Origin: Paenibacillus spiritus
GTDB lineage: Bacteria; Bacillota; Bacilli; Paenibacillales; Paenibacillaceae
Length of the DNA: 64,000 bases
Direction of reading: 5' to 3'
NCBI RefSeq assembly: GCF_008710135.1
Contig: NZ_VYKK01000015.1
Location: 248,001 to 312,000, forward strand
Position numbers and translations under genes: made by a program. A model generated the notes under the pieces. It was not told where the DNA came from. It made no database searches and saw only the letters and a program-made list of their open reading frames with translations. Each line of letters begins with the position of its first letter. Position 1 is the first letter of the stretch. Shown piece by piece: positions 49,705 through 58,640 of this stretch.

Positions 49705-52428
49705 ATTAACGGAAGACGTTGGTCGATAAAGATCCGCGGCAAAATCGCCGCGGGCTACTTGATGATTCTCCTTCTTCTGGGGTTGTTCCTGCTGATTGTG
49801 TCGGGACGGATCTCCAGTCTGGAGCAGGAGACGGTTGTGATCAGCGATCACGACATTGAGGTTCATGATCTCACCAACATGATTGAGAAGAATGTGCTCG
49901 ATATGGAGACCGGTCAGCGCGGCTACGCTCTTACGGGAGATGAGCGTTATTTGAGCCCTTTCAATGAAGGGATCACGGACTGGAAGATCAATTATTCCAA
50001 GCTCGTCCGGCTTATCTCCGGCAATGACGACCAGCTTCGCAATCTCCAGGAGATTCGGGCGAATATCGAACTGTGGATTGAACGAGCGGGACAATATGTC
50101 GTCGATCTCAAGCAGGAAGGGAACGACGCCGAGGTTGAGGCGTTCTTCCGCAATAACGACGTCGGCAAAACGCTGATCGACCAGATCCGCTCCCAGGCTC
50201 AGTATTTCCGGGATACGGAGAAGGAGCTTACGGCAGATCGCATCGTCAATCTGAAGGAAGGCAACCGTCGCCTGCTGATTACGATGTATGTGCTGTGGGC
50301 CCTTGTAGCGGCGGCGGCTGTGCTGGCCGCTCTCGTGATCTCCAACAGCCTGGTCGGAACGCTGAAACGGGTGATAAAAGCCGTAGACCGGATTGCCGGC
50401 GGGCGCGATATCGACGAGCGGATTGAAGTAAGGACCCGGGATGAAATCTGCGATCTGGCGATGGCGACCAACCGCCTGCTGGATACAATGGAGAGGGAAC
50501 GGCACAGCGTAGAACAGGTCAATGCCCTGTCCATGCAGCTTCAGGAGAGCAGCGATGTGTCCGTGCTGAGCCGGAGTTTCCTGCAGAATACGGCTCTGGC
50601 GCTCGAAATCCAGTACGGAGCCGTCTATATTGCGGAAGAGAGCAGGCCGCTGCTGGTCCGCAAAGCGGTATATGCAGGCGGAGCCGAAGAAGCGGAGGAG
50701 CTTCCTGTCGCCAGCGCGGCGTTCGGAGAAGGATTGCTTGGCCAGGCGGCCGCCGATCAGCGGATGCTGGTTCTGGAGAATCTGCCGGACGATTATTTGA
50801 CCGTTCGCTCGGGGCTTGGCAGAACGGCGCCGAGACAGGATATTATCGCACCCATTGTTTTTGAAGGCTACACGGTCGGTGTGGTTGAACTGGCCTCGAT
50901 TACCAAATGGTCGGCGCATCAGTTCCAGCTTCTCGGTCAATTCCTGGAAGTGTTCGCAGTTGCCGTCAATTCCTCCATGACGCGGATGCAGCTCTTCCGG
51001 CTGTACGAAGAGTCGCAGAACATGAACGAGAAGCTGCAAGCCCAGTCCGAGGAGCTTCAGACCCAGTCCGAGGAGCTGCAGTCGCAAGCCCGCGAGCTCA
51101 GCCAGTTGAATGTACGGCTGGAGAAGCAGAAGCAGGTTGCCGAGAATGCGGCTGCCCGCCTGGAGCAGAGCAATATCGAACTTCGGCAGAGCTCGCGCTA
51201 CAAGACGGAGTTCCTTGCGAATATGTCCCACGAGCTGCGGACGCCGCTCAACAGCATGCTGATTCTGTCTCAATTGCTGACGGAGAACCGGGCCGGTTCG
51301 ATGTCTGAGGAAGAGTTGGGCTACGCGAATGTAATCTATGAATCGGGCAGCGAGCTGCTGGCGATGATCAACGACATCCTCGACCTCTCCAAGATGGAAG
51401 CCGGTAAAATGCAGCTGGATCCCGGCCCTGTCGATCTGACAGAGCTTCCGGTCGTGCTGGAGCGCACGTTCGGGCCGCTTGCGGAGAAACGCAAATTGAC
51501 CTTCTCCGTTATACGGGAAGGGAATGTTCCCGACTTGATGGTCACGGACGGTCTGCGCCTTCATCAGATTCTTAAGAATCTGCTGTCCAATGCGCTGAAA
51601 TTCACCGAAGAAGGCTCGGTGTCGCTGCGCCTGTTCCGGAGCGAATCGTTTCCGGATTCCGGCAAGCCGGCGAGCGGAACGGTCATCGGCTTTGCCGTTG
51701 CCGATACGGGAATCGGCATCTCACGTGAGAACCGGGAACACATATTTGAAGCGTTCCGCCAGGCCGACGGGTCTACGGCGCGGAAATACGGCGGAACGGG
51801 ACTCGGTCTGTCCATCTCCCGCCAGCTGGCCGAGCTTCTCGGAGGCGTCATTACGCTCGACAGCGTGGAAGGACGGGGCAGTGTGTTCACCCTGTACCTG
51901 CCCAGCAACGAGAAGTGGCTGGAAGAAGGGGAGGACATCGGCTATGCGGAATCGGCGGCAGGAGAAGAAGAGGCGCCGCAGGCAAGCCGGGATTCCTCGC
52001 CGGCGCTGGCCGGACTGACAGCCGAAGCCAGATCGCGGTATGAACGCTGTCTGGAAGGGCGGACTGTGCTTGTCGTGGACGACGACCTGCGGAATATATT
52101 CGCCATGCAGCAGGCGCTGGGGTCTTTTGGCATGACCGTGCTGGTGGCCCAGAATGGCTATGAATGTCTGCAGATGGTCCGGGAGAAACCGTCGATTGAT
52201 CTGATTCTGCTGGACATCATGATGCCTGGCCTGGATGGCTACGATACGCTGTCCATTCTGCGGGAAGAGCTGCTGCGTCATAACTTGCCGATCATAGCCG
52301 TATCCGCCAAGACGAGCGTGGAGGATCGGAAGAAATGCCTCGAAGCCGGTGCCAGCGATTTTCTTGCCAAGCCGGTGCAGATTCCGGATTTGCTGGCTCT
52401 GATGTGCAAGCTGATGGCGGAAGCCTAA
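49705..52428 (+). CDS. Hybrid sensor histidine kinase (CHASE3-HAMP-GAF-HisKA-HATPase-REC), apparent ATT start
   Basis: A 907-residue protein if started at ATT 49705: TM1 (about 18-38), CHASE3-type outer domain (about 45-190), TM2 (about 195-215), HAMP, GAF (about 290-430), a coiled coil with repeated QSEELQ, HisKA with His509 in MSHELRTPLNSM, HATPase (NLLSNALKF, DTGIGIS, GGTGLGLSIS) and a receiver with Asp837 in LLDIMMPGLDGYD. The first ATG (49759) lies inside TM1 and has no ribosome binding site. AAGGAGAGG (49691-49699) is 5 nt before the ATT; the ORF from there adds NGRRWSIKIRGKIAAGY, the positively charged part expected before TM1. Signal unknown. Confidence 0.9.
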   Translation: MNGRRWSIKIRGKIAAGYLMILLLLGLFLLIVSGRISSLEQETVVISDHDIEVHDLTNMIEKNVLDMETGQRGYALTGDERYLSPFNEGITDWKINYSKLVRLISGNDDQLRNLQEIRANIELWIERAGQYVVDLKQEGNDAEVEAFFRNNDVGKTLIDQIRSQAQYFRDTEKELTADRIVNLKEGNRRLLITMYVLWALVAAAAVLAALVISNSLVGTLKRVIKAVDRIAGGRDIDERIEVRTRDEICDLAMATNRLLDTMERERHSVEQVNALSMQLQESSDVSVLSRSFLQNTALALEIQYGAVYIAEESRPLLVRKAVYAGGAEEAEELPVASAAFGEGLLGQAAADQRMLVLENLPDDYLTVRSGLGRTAPRQDIIAPIVFEGYTVGVVELASITKWSAHQFQLLGQFLEVFAVAVNSSMTRMQLFRLYEESQNMNEKLQAQSEELQTQSEELQSQARELSQLNVRLEKQKQVAENAAARLEQSNIELRQSSRYKTEFLANMSHELRTPLNSMLILSQLLTENRAGSMSEEELGYANVIYESGSELLAMINDILDLSKMEAGKMQLDPGPVDLTELPVVLERTFGPLAEKRKLTFSVIREGNVPDLMVTDGLRLHQILKNLLSNALKFTEEGSVSLRLFRSESFPDSGKPASGTVIGFAVADTGIGISRENREHIFEAFRQADGSTARKYGGTGLGLSISRQLAELLGGVITLDSVEGRGSVFTLYLPSNEKWLEEGEDIGYAESAAGEEEAPQASRDSSPALAGLTAEARSRYERCLEGRTVLVVDDDLRNIFAMQQALGSFGMTVLVAQNGYECLQMVREKPSIDLILLDIMMPGLDGYDTLSILREELLRHNLPIIAVSAKTSVEDRKKCLEAGASDFLAKPVQIPDLLALMCKLMAEA

Positions 52429-52435
52429 TTTTTGC

Positions 52436-52462
52436 TTGCCACCCGGACCGTTCTGCTATAAT
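52436..52462 (+). promoter_or_regulatory. Promoter of the isochorismatase-like gene
   Basis: TTGCCA (52436-52441) and an extended -10 TGC-TATAAT (52454-52462), separated by only 15 bp; the extended -10 may be enough. Confidence 0.5.
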
Positions 52463-52506
52463 GAATACGAATGGAAGAGGTACCATGCGAAAAGGGGGAG
52501 TCGGAG

Positions 52507-53031
52507 TTGGGGAAATCCGCTTTGCTGCTGATCGATGTCCAGGAAGCCATGTTCTCGTATCCGGATGAGAAGCTGTTCGATGAGGAAGGCGTAATGGAGC
52601 GGATTCTGCTGCTGCTCCGCCGTGCGCGGCAGGCTAACGTTCCGGTCGTGTTCGTCCGGCATACCGAAGAAGAGGAATTCGCGGAAGGCTCGCCGACTTG
52701 GGAGATCAGCGCCCGCCTGAATCCGCAGCCCGGGGAGGCGATCGTGAACAAGACCGCTTGCGATTCCTTCTACAAGACCGAACTTCAAGACAAGCTGCGC
52801 GCTCTGGGTGTCGATCATCTTGTAGTGGCCGGCATGCAGAGCGAATTCTGCGTGGATACGACCACCCGACGGGCGTTCAGCCTGGGGTACCGGGTTACCC
52901 TGGTGGAAGACGGCCACAGCACCTTTGGCAACGGCCGGATGACCGGCGAAGAGATCGTCCGTCATCACAACGGCATTCTCGGAGGAGGCCGGTTCGCGAA
53001 TCTGGCCCGGGCAGCCGAGATTGAATGGTAA
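52507..53031 (+). CDS. Isochorismatase-family cysteine hydrolase
   Basis: A 174-residue alpha/beta hydrolase of the cysteine type. Seen: the catalytic triad Asp in ALLLIDVQEAMFS, Lys in VNKTACDSF and Cys in GMQSEFCVDTTTRRA. Members act on isochorismate, nicotinamide, N-carbamoyl compounds and others; GMQSEFCVDTT fits the general hydrolase branch rather than nicotinamidase. The TTG at 52507 follows AAGGGGGAG and begins at GKSALLLID; an ATG 36 bp upstream lacks a site. Own promoter. Substrate unknown. Confidence 0.88.
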   Translation: MGKSALLLIDVQEAMFSYPDEKLFDEEGVMERILLLLRRARQANVPVVFVRHTEEEEFAEGSPTWEISARLNPQPGEAIVNKTACDSFYKTELQDKLRALGVDHLVVAGMQSEFCVDTTTRRAFSLGYRVTLVEDGHSTFGNGRMTGEEIVRHHNGILGGGRFANLARAAEIEW

Positions 53032-53165
53032 TTTCGAAGACCCGTGCAACAGATTTAAGGGCGGGCTGGATAAACCGGCCGGATTTGGGGTTATAACATA
53101 CTAGTGCGCAATTTCGGCGTACCGGCATGATATTACCTACTTTTCCGGAGGAGGAAGAGCTATTT

Positions 53166-54302
53166 ATGAAAGCCGTAACTTACCAAGGCAAGAAGAGCGT
53201 TGAGGTAAAAGACGTCGCCGACGCCAAACTCGAGAAGAAGGATGATATTATCATCCGGGTAACCTCCACCGCAATCTGTGGTTCGGACTTGCATATCTAT
53301 AACGGCAATATCCCGGGAATGTACAAGGATTACGTCATCGGCCACGAGCCGATGGGCATCGTGGAAGAGATTGGACCGGAAGTTACCAAGGTCAAGAAGG
53401 GCGACCGGGTCATTATCCCGTTCAATGTCGCCTGCGGCCACTGTTATTTCTGCCAGCACGACATGGAGAGCCAATGCGACCATGCCAATGAAGCCAAGGA
53501 CACGGGCGGGTTCCTGGGATACTCCGAGTCCTACGGCGGATATGCCGGAGGTCAAGCCGAGCTGCTGCGCGTTCCGTACGGCAACTTCGGTCCTTTTGTC
53601 GTGCCGGAGGATGCGGAGATGGAAGACGAGAAGCTGCTGTTCCTCTCTGACGTCATTCCGACCGCCTGGTGGGGCGTGGAGAACGCCGGGGTGAAGCAGG
53701 GAGACACGGTCATTGTTCTGGGCTGCGGGCCGGTCGGTCTGATGACGCAGAAATTCGCCTGGCTGAAGGGCGCGTCGCGCGTCATCGCCGTAGACAATGT
53801 GCCGTATCGCTTGCAACATGCGAAGGTAACGAACAACGTGGAAATCTTCAACTTCGACGAAGTGAAGGACCTGGAATCGCATCTGAAGGAAATTACCCGC
53901 GGCGGAGCTGACGTTGTCATTGACTGCGTCGGTCTGGACGCGAAGAAGACGGTGGTGGAAGCGGTCGAGACTACGCTGAAGCTTCAAGGCGGCTCGCTCG
54001 GCGCGATCCGCATCGCCGCCGACGTGGTGCGCAAGTTCGGGACAATTCAGCTTATCGGCGTCTATGGTCTGATGTACAATATGTTCCCGCTCGGGCATCT
54101 GTTCGAGCGCAATATTACGCTGAAGATGGGCCAGGCCCCTGTTATTCACTATATGCCTCAGCTCTACAAAATGGTGAAGGAAGGCATCTTCGATCCGACG
54201 GACATTATCACCCATCGGGTGCCGCTGTCCCGCGCCGAACACGCTTACGAGGTGTTCAGCAAGAAGGAAGAGGACTGCATCAAGGTCATTTTGAAGCCGT
54301 AA
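53166..54302 (+). CDS. Zinc-dependent alcohol dehydrogenase (formaldehyde-dehydrogenase-like)
   Basis: A 378-residue medium-chain dehydrogenase. Seen: catalytic-zinc ligands ICGSDLH and GHEPMGIVEE, the structural-zinc loop CGHCYFCQHDMESQC, cofactor site VIVLGCGPVGLMTQKFA, and a C-terminal extension typical of the glutathione-independent formaldehyde dehydrogenase branch. The ATG at 53166 follows GGAGGAGGAAG. NAD use is inferred from VIAVDNVPYR with Asp after strand 2. Substrate (aldehyde or secondary alcohol) not settled. Confidence 0.9.
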   Translation: MKAVTYQGKKSVEVKDVADAKLEKKDDIIIRVTSTAICGSDLHIYNGNIPGMYKDYVIGHEPMGIVEEIGPEVTKVKKGDRVIIPFNVACGHCYFCQHDMESQCDHANEAKDTGGFLGYSESYGGYAGGQAELLRVPYGNFGPFVVPEDAEMEDEKLLFLSDVIPTAWWGVENAGVKQGDTVIVLGCGPVGLMTQKFAWLKGASRVIAVDNVPYRLQHAKVTNNVEIFNFDEVKDLESHLKEITRGGADVVIDCVGLDAKKTVVEAVETTLKLQGGSLGAIRIAADVVRKFGTIQLIGVYGLMYNMFPLGHLFERNITLKMGQAPVIHYMPQLYKMVKEGIFDPTDIITHRVPLSRAEHAYEVFSKKEEDCIKVILKP

Positions 54303-54339
54303 CGCGCATCTGCGCGAAGGCCGGCTGGAGAATGAGAAG

Positions 54340-54363
54340 ACCCGGCCCCTAGGGGGGCCGGGT
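54340..54363 (+). terminator. Hairpin after the alcohol dehydrogenase gene
   Basis: ACCCGGCCCC (54340-54349) pairs with GGGGCCGGGT (54354-54363). The T tract is short (TTATTG). Confidence 0.6.
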
Positions 54364-54387
54364 TATTGCTACGGAAAGGAAAGTTGC

Positions 54388-55281
54388 ATGAAATCGCACA
54401 CACCGCCGGTTCCCGTACCGGTATTGATGCTGGTTGGCATCACCGCCATATCGTTCTCTTCCATCTTCATTAAATGGTCCGCCGCGCCGGTATCCATTCA
54501 GGGGATGTACCGGCTGTTCTTCACTTCACTGCTGATGCTGCCGTTTGCCCGGCCGTACACCGGCTCGGCCGCCCGGCTGAAACGCTCGGACTGGCTGCTG
54601 CTGCTGGCATCGGGAACCATGCTTGCGCTTCATTTTCTGCTATGGATGGGATCGCTGCGCTACACCTCGGTCGCCAGTTCGACGATGATCCTTGCGCTGG
54701 AACCGCTCTTTATCATGATTGGAGCCTATGTCTGGTACAAGGAACGAACGCCGTCTTCCGCCTTGCTCGGTCTTGGCATTGCCCTTGCGGGCATCGGTCT
54801 GATCGGCTGGGGCGACGTTGGCCTGTCCTCGGACAATTTGAAAGGCGACCTGCTCTCCTTGGGCGGAACCGCTGCGGTAGCCGGTCATTTGCTCATCGGA
54901 CAAAAGCTGGCGAAGCGGATGCCCTCGTACCTCTACAGCCTGACAGTCTTCGCTGCCGCTGCGCTGGTGTTCGCAGCCTATAATCTGCTGATGGGGATTC
55001 CCTTCTTCGATTACCCGCCGCGGGAGTGGGGAATCTTCGCCCTGCTGGCCGTCGTGCCGACGGTCTTCGGCCATGTTCTGTTCAATTGGCTGCTCCAGTT
55101 CGTCTCGGCGGCGACCGTCTCGATGAACATTCTCGGCGAGCCGGTCGGCTCCAGCATCTTGGCCTTCTTGCTGCTCGGAGAACGTCTGGGCGCTCTTCAA
55201 TGGAGCGGAGGCCTGCTGGTCATCGGAGGACTGGCCTATTATCTCTATATTGAAGGGCGCAACCGGAGAAGCCGGGCCTAG
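54388..55281 (+). CDS. EamA-family drug/metabolite transporter
   Basis: A 297-residue inner-membrane protein with about ten transmembrane helices in two EamA repeats (about 10-140 and 150-290). Seen: SFSSIFIKWSAAPVSIQGMYRLFFTSLLMLPFA, SLRYTSVASSTMILALEPLFIMI and, in the second half, FVSAATVSMNILGEPVGSSILAFLLLGE, the paired signature region of DMT exporters. It exports unknown metabolites; AAAGGAAAG precedes the ATG. Confidence 0.9.
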   Translation: MKSHTPPVPVPVLMLVGITAISFSSIFIKWSAAPVSIQGMYRLFFTSLLMLPFARPYTGSAARLKRSDWLLLLASGTMLALHFLLWMGSLRYTSVASSTMILALEPLFIMIGAYVWYKERTPSSALLGLGIALAGIGLIGWGDVGLSSDNLKGDLLSLGGTAAVAGHLLIGQKLAKRMPSYLYSLTVFAAAALVFAAYNLLMGIPFFDYPPREWGIFALLAVVPTVFGHVLFNWLLQFVSAATVSMNILGEPVGSSILAFLLLGERLGALQWSGGLLVIGGLAYYLYIEGRNRRSRA

Positions 55282-55433
55282 GAAGCGGGTCTTGCCGCAA
55301 GCCGGACAGGAACGGCTGTCGAAACGCCGGAGACGGCGGAAGAGCAGGCCCGACCGGTGCCTCTTTAAGCTCCCTTGCAAGTATGTCGCTGAACAAAATG
55401 AACTCAGATTGAGTGCAATCGGAAAGGAAAGAT

Positions 55434-56321
55434 ATGAACGAGAATGTGAACGGGCCGCAGGCAGGCGGCAGGCCGGAGAAGGAGGGCCTCTTCGCAGCAG
55501 AAGAGGGGCGTCAGAGCCCGGAGCCTGGTGCCGGCGCCTCCGGCCACAGCGAGGAAGTCTGGAATGAAGATACCTATTCAGCCTGGGTTCGCCGGTTCGG
55601 AACGCCGGAAGAAGCGGCGGAGAAGCTGCGCGGCAATCCTGCGATTCGTCTGCGTCCGCTGGACCGCCATTTCGGCGATGTCCGGGGCAAGCGGATAATG
55701 AATTTGATGGGCTCGAACGGGATGAAGGCGGTAGCGCTCGCTCTGCTTGGCGCAGAAGCGTCCGTCGCCGATTTCTCCGAAGGCAACGCTGCCTATGCCG
55801 AGCGCTTGGCAGAGGCGGCGGACGTCCCGCTGCGCTATTATGTCTCCGATGTCCTGAAGCTTCCGCCCGAGGCGGCGGAGCGGGCGTATGACATCGTGTT
55901 CGCCGAGCAGGGAATTGTGCATTATTTTACGGACCTTAGGCCTTTTATGGAAACAGCCTTTAAGCTGCTGCTGCCGGGCGGCACCTTTATCCTTCGGGAC
56001 TTTCATCCCGTCTCGACGAAGCTGATTCACTCGCGGGGTTCAACGGCAAAGGTGCGCAAGCACAAGGTGGACGGCGATTATTTTGACGAGAGCCTGGAAG
56101 CGAAGACGGTGTCCTATTCCAAGTATTTGCCGGGTGGAGCCTTGGGACAGGCTGAAGAACGGACGGTCTATTGGCGGCGCTGGACGCTCGGTGAGATTGT
56201 CACCGCCGCCGCCGAAGCAGGATTCCGGATACACCTTCTTGAAGAGGAGCCCAATCTGTCGTCCGATACGTTCGACAAGGGCATTCCGAAGACGTTCACG
56301 CTGGTAGCGCACAAGCCGTAG
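55434..56321 (+). CDS. Class I SAM-dependent methyltransferase
   Basis: A 295-residue protein. Seen: a low-complexity N-terminus (about 1-40, Gly/Pro/Glu-rich), then NEDTYSAWVRRFGTPEEAAEKLRGNP, SAM motif region IMNLMGSNGMKAVALALLGAEASVADFSEG, YDIVFAEQGIVHYFTDLRPFM and LLPGGTFILRDFHPVSTKL. The motif I glycines are MGSNGM, one of the permitted variants. The C-terminal EEEPNLSSDTFDKGIPKTFTLVAHKP is a known shape in the family. The ATG at 55434 follows AAAGGA. Substrate unknown. Confidence 0.87.
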   Translation: MNENVNGPQAGGRPEKEGLFAAEEGRQSPEPGAGASGHSEEVWNEDTYSAWVRRFGTPEEAAEKLRGNPAIRLRPLDRHFGDVRGKRIMNLMGSNGMKAVALALLGAEASVADFSEGNAAYAERLAEAADVPLRYYVSDVLKLPPEAAERAYDIVFAEQGIVHYFTDLRPFMETAFKLLLPGGTFILRDFHPVSTKLIHSRGSTAKVRKHKVDGDYFDESLEAKTVSYSKYLPGGALGQAEERTVYWRRWTLGEIVTAAAEAGFRIHLLEEEPNLSSDTFDKGIPKTFTLVAHKP

Positions 56322-56345
56322 CCATCCGATAAGGTAAATACAAAG

Positions 56346-56412
56346 ATGCCGCCTGGCTGCAAGCGATCCGGTTCTATCCGGAATCTGCCTTGCGGTCAGG
56401 CGGCATTTTATT
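56346..56412. terminator. Long bidirectional terminator hairpin
   Basis: ATGCCGCCTG (56346-56355) pairs with CAGGCGGCAT (56397-56406), with a further GCAAG/CTTGC-type inner stem; a TTTTATTT tail on the right and a T-rich tail on the minus strand. It ends both the methyltransferase and the LysR gene. Confidence 0.85.
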
Positions 56413-56422
56413 TGATCAGATA

Positions 56423-57394
56423 TTATTGATTTCGCTGCCCGCAGGCATCCATCAGCGCCTCCTGCAGCGGCGTAAGCTCCTGGTCCCTGCGCCAGGACCA
56501 GCCCCACGGGCAGGCCGCCGCCGATTCTCCGGGCAGCGGAATGCCGCGCAGCCGTCCGGCGGCCAGCTCCGCCGCGGCCGCGGCGGCGGAGCAGATCCCG
56601 GGGGAGCCGTCTGCCAGGACGAGGCCCATCAGGGCCTCGAAGCTTCCGGCCTCCCCCCGGGCCATCAGCGCGACGCCGTTGCGCGCCGCCCAAGCATCCG
56701 CACTCTGGCGGATGCAGGAGCCGGCTTCCGGCAGCCATAGCGGCAGCGCCGCCGCCTGCCCGGGCGTGACGGCCGGGTGCTCCGCCGGAGCGGCGAGCCC
56801 GGCAACCGTGTCCGCCGGGAGCCCGGGCGCGGCCAGGTCTCCCGGCCGGTCCAGCGCATGGCCGGGCGGGAACACCAGCACCGGCTCGTCCTGACCGGCG
56901 GGCCGGAAGTGCAGCGACGCGTCGCCCTGCGGCGGGCTGCCGGGCGGCAGCGTCAGCAGGGCCAGCCCGATCTCGCGGCTGCGCAGGCGCTCGCGCAGCA
57001 CATGCTCCGGCAGAACGGACAGCCGGAGCCGGACTTCCGGCCGCTCCCGCAGGAAAGCGGCGGCGGCCGAAGGCAGCCAGCAGCCGCCGGGCACAGGAGC
57101 GGCGGCCAGCGGAAGCGGACCCTGGCTCTGCTGGTCCGACATCGCCTTGACGCTGCGCCCGGCCTCTTCGGCCAGGGCAACGATTTTGATGGCATAGGGC
57201 AGCAGGGTCCGCCCCGCTTCCGTAAGCAGTACGCGGCCGCCGCGCTGCTGGAAGAGGGAGGTGCCGAACTCTTTTTCGAGACTCTTCATGTGAAAGGATA
57301 CCGTCGGCTGCTTCATACCCAGAGCGGCCGCGACATCCGTCACCTTCTTGTATTTCTCGATCCCCGCCACGATCTGCATCTTGAGCACATTCAT
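56423..57394 (-). CDS. LysR-family transcriptional regulator
   Basis: A 323-residue regulator. Seen: the N-terminal winged HTH (MNVLKMQIVAGIEKYKKVTDVAAALGMKQPTVSFHMKSLEKEFGTSLFQQRGGRVLLTEAGRTL in part), and a periplasmic-binding-like effector domain of very high GC content with LPLAAAPVPGGCWLPSAAAAFL and LRLSVLPEHVLRERLRSREIGLALL. The ATG at 57394 has AAGGAGAGG upstream; a longer version is not supported. The effector domain is Pro/Ala-rich and diverged. Target genes unknown; the divergent pst operon is separated by 230 bp. Confidence 0.88.
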   Translation of the reverse strand: MNVLKMQIVAGIEKYKKVTDVAAALGMKQPTVSFHMKSLEKEFGTSLFQQRGGRVLLTEAGRTLLPYAIKIVALAEEAGRSVKAMSDQQSQGPLPLAAAPVPGGCWLPSAAAAFLRERPEVRLRLSVLPEHVLRERLRSREIGLALLTLPPGSPPQGDASLHFRPAGQDEPVLVFPPGHALDRPGDLAAPGLPADTVAGLAAPAEHPAVTPGQAAALPLWLPEAGSCIRQSADAWAARNGVALMARGEAGSFEALMGLVLADGSPGICSAAAAAAELAAGRLRGIPLPGESAAACPWGWSWRRDQELTPLQEALMDACGQRNQ

Positions 57395-57505
57395 TCGCTT
57401 GCCTCTCCTTCTGGATTCGCCATTCCGCTGAAATGTCATCTGTTTTCTTATTATAGAATATTTATATGATACTATATATAAATTATTTGTATTTTTATCG
57501 TACGG

Positions 57506-57533
57506 TTTACACAATGACGACATTTGTCTAACG
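57506..57533 (+). promoter_or_regulatory. Possible Pho box of the pst operon
   Basis: Three hexamers at 11-bp spacing, TTTACA, ACGACA and CTAACG, resemble the tandem PhoP-binding repeats (TT(A/C)ACA-n5) of Bacillus. The match is imperfect. They lie about 95-120 bp before pstS in the divergent LysR/pstS gap of 230 bp. Confidence 0.4.
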
Positions 57534-57626
57534 AACGAGCCCTAGAATTAGAAATGTCAGAAAGAGATCATAACGATAGACATGAAGCAGAAATTGCAAA
57601 TTATCCAAAAGGGGAGAAACCATCTC

Positions 57627-58550
57627 ATGCGTTTGACGAAATCTTGGATTCTGACTTTGGCTCTGACGGGCGTCGTTGCCCTCGCAGGGTGCGACAACAA
57701 TAACAATGCAGGCAGCAATGCTTCCGGCGAGAGCGGCAATTCGGCCAAGCTGAGCGGTTCCATTCTGGCCTCGGGCTCCACGGCGCTTCAGCCGCTGGTC
57801 GAGCAGGTAGCCGAGAAGTTCATGGACGATCATCAGGACGTCGATATCCAGGTGCAGGGCGGAGGCAGCGGAACGGGGCTGACGCAGGTGGCCGAGAAAC
57901 AGGTGCAGATCGGGAACTCGGACGTCTTTGCCGAAGAGAAGCTGAAGGACGCCGACGCGGACAAAGCCAAGGCGCTTATCGACCACCAGGTCGCCGTCGT
58001 GGCCATCGCAGCGGTGGCCCATAAGGACACCGGAGTGGACAATCTGACGAAGCAGCAGCTCGTCGACATTTTTACCGGCAAAATCACGAACTGGAAAGAC
58101 GTCGGCGGCGCCGACCAGAAGATCCAGATCATCAACCGCCCGGCAAGCTCCGGCACGCGCGCTACCTTCGAGAAGTTCGCGCTCGGCACGAAGACGGAAG
58201 ACCTGGCGGGTTCGATTCAAGAAGACTCCTCGGGTACGGTCAAGAAAATGATCGGCGAAACGCCGGGAGCCATCGGCTATCTGGCCCTGTCGTACCTGGA
58301 TGACAGTGTAACGACGCTGAAGTACGAAGGCACCGAGCCTTCGATTGACAACGTCACTTCGGGCAAGTATCCGGTATGGGCGTATGAGCATATGTACACG
58401 AACGGCGAGCCGGACGGCGCGCTTAAGGCCTTCCTGGACTACTTCCTGACCGATGAGGTGCAGGAGGGCGATGTGGCCGATCTCGGTTACATCCCGGTGT
58501 CCAAAATGCAGGTAGCCCGCGATGTGGACGGCAATGTAACGAACAAGTAA
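57627..58550 (+). CDS. pstS: Phosphate ABC transporter substrate-binding lipoprotein PstS
   Basis: A 307-residue phosphate-binding lipoprotein. Seen: a signal peptide ending in ALAGC (lipobox), then LSGSILASGSTALQPLVEQVAEKF, GGGSGTGLTQVAEKQVQIGNSDVF, VAVVAIAAVAHKDTG, and NRPASSGTRATFEKF, which supply the phosphate cleft. The ATG at 57627 is chosen because the signal peptide starts there after AAGGGGAG. First gene of pstSCAB. Confidence 0.95.
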   Translation: MRLTKSWILTLALTGVVALAGCDNNNNAGSNASGESGNSAKLSGSILASGSTALQPLVEQVAEKFMDDHQDVDIQVQGGGSGTGLTQVAEKQVQIGNSDVFAEEKLKDADADKAKALIDHQVAVVAIAAVAHKDTGVDNLTKQQLVDIFTGKITNWKDVGGADQKIQIINRPASSGTRATFEKFALGTKTEDLAGSIQEDSSGTVKKMIGETPGAIGYLALSYLDDSVTTLKYEGTEPSIDNVTSGKYPVWAYEHMYTNGEPDGALKAFLDYFLTDEVQEGDVADLGYIPVSKMQVARDVDGNVTNK

Positions 58551-58640
58551 GTAACGAACCAATAAGCGAGTCAGACATCATGAATTGCAGAGGCGGACGA
58601 TCGTCTGCCTCTATTTTCACTTTAGAAAGAAGGGGCATGC

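Noticed and set aside
49663..51564. Minus-strand frame of over 600 codons opposite the hybrid kinase
   Set aside because: Shadow of the kinase gene; no start signal or protein motif.
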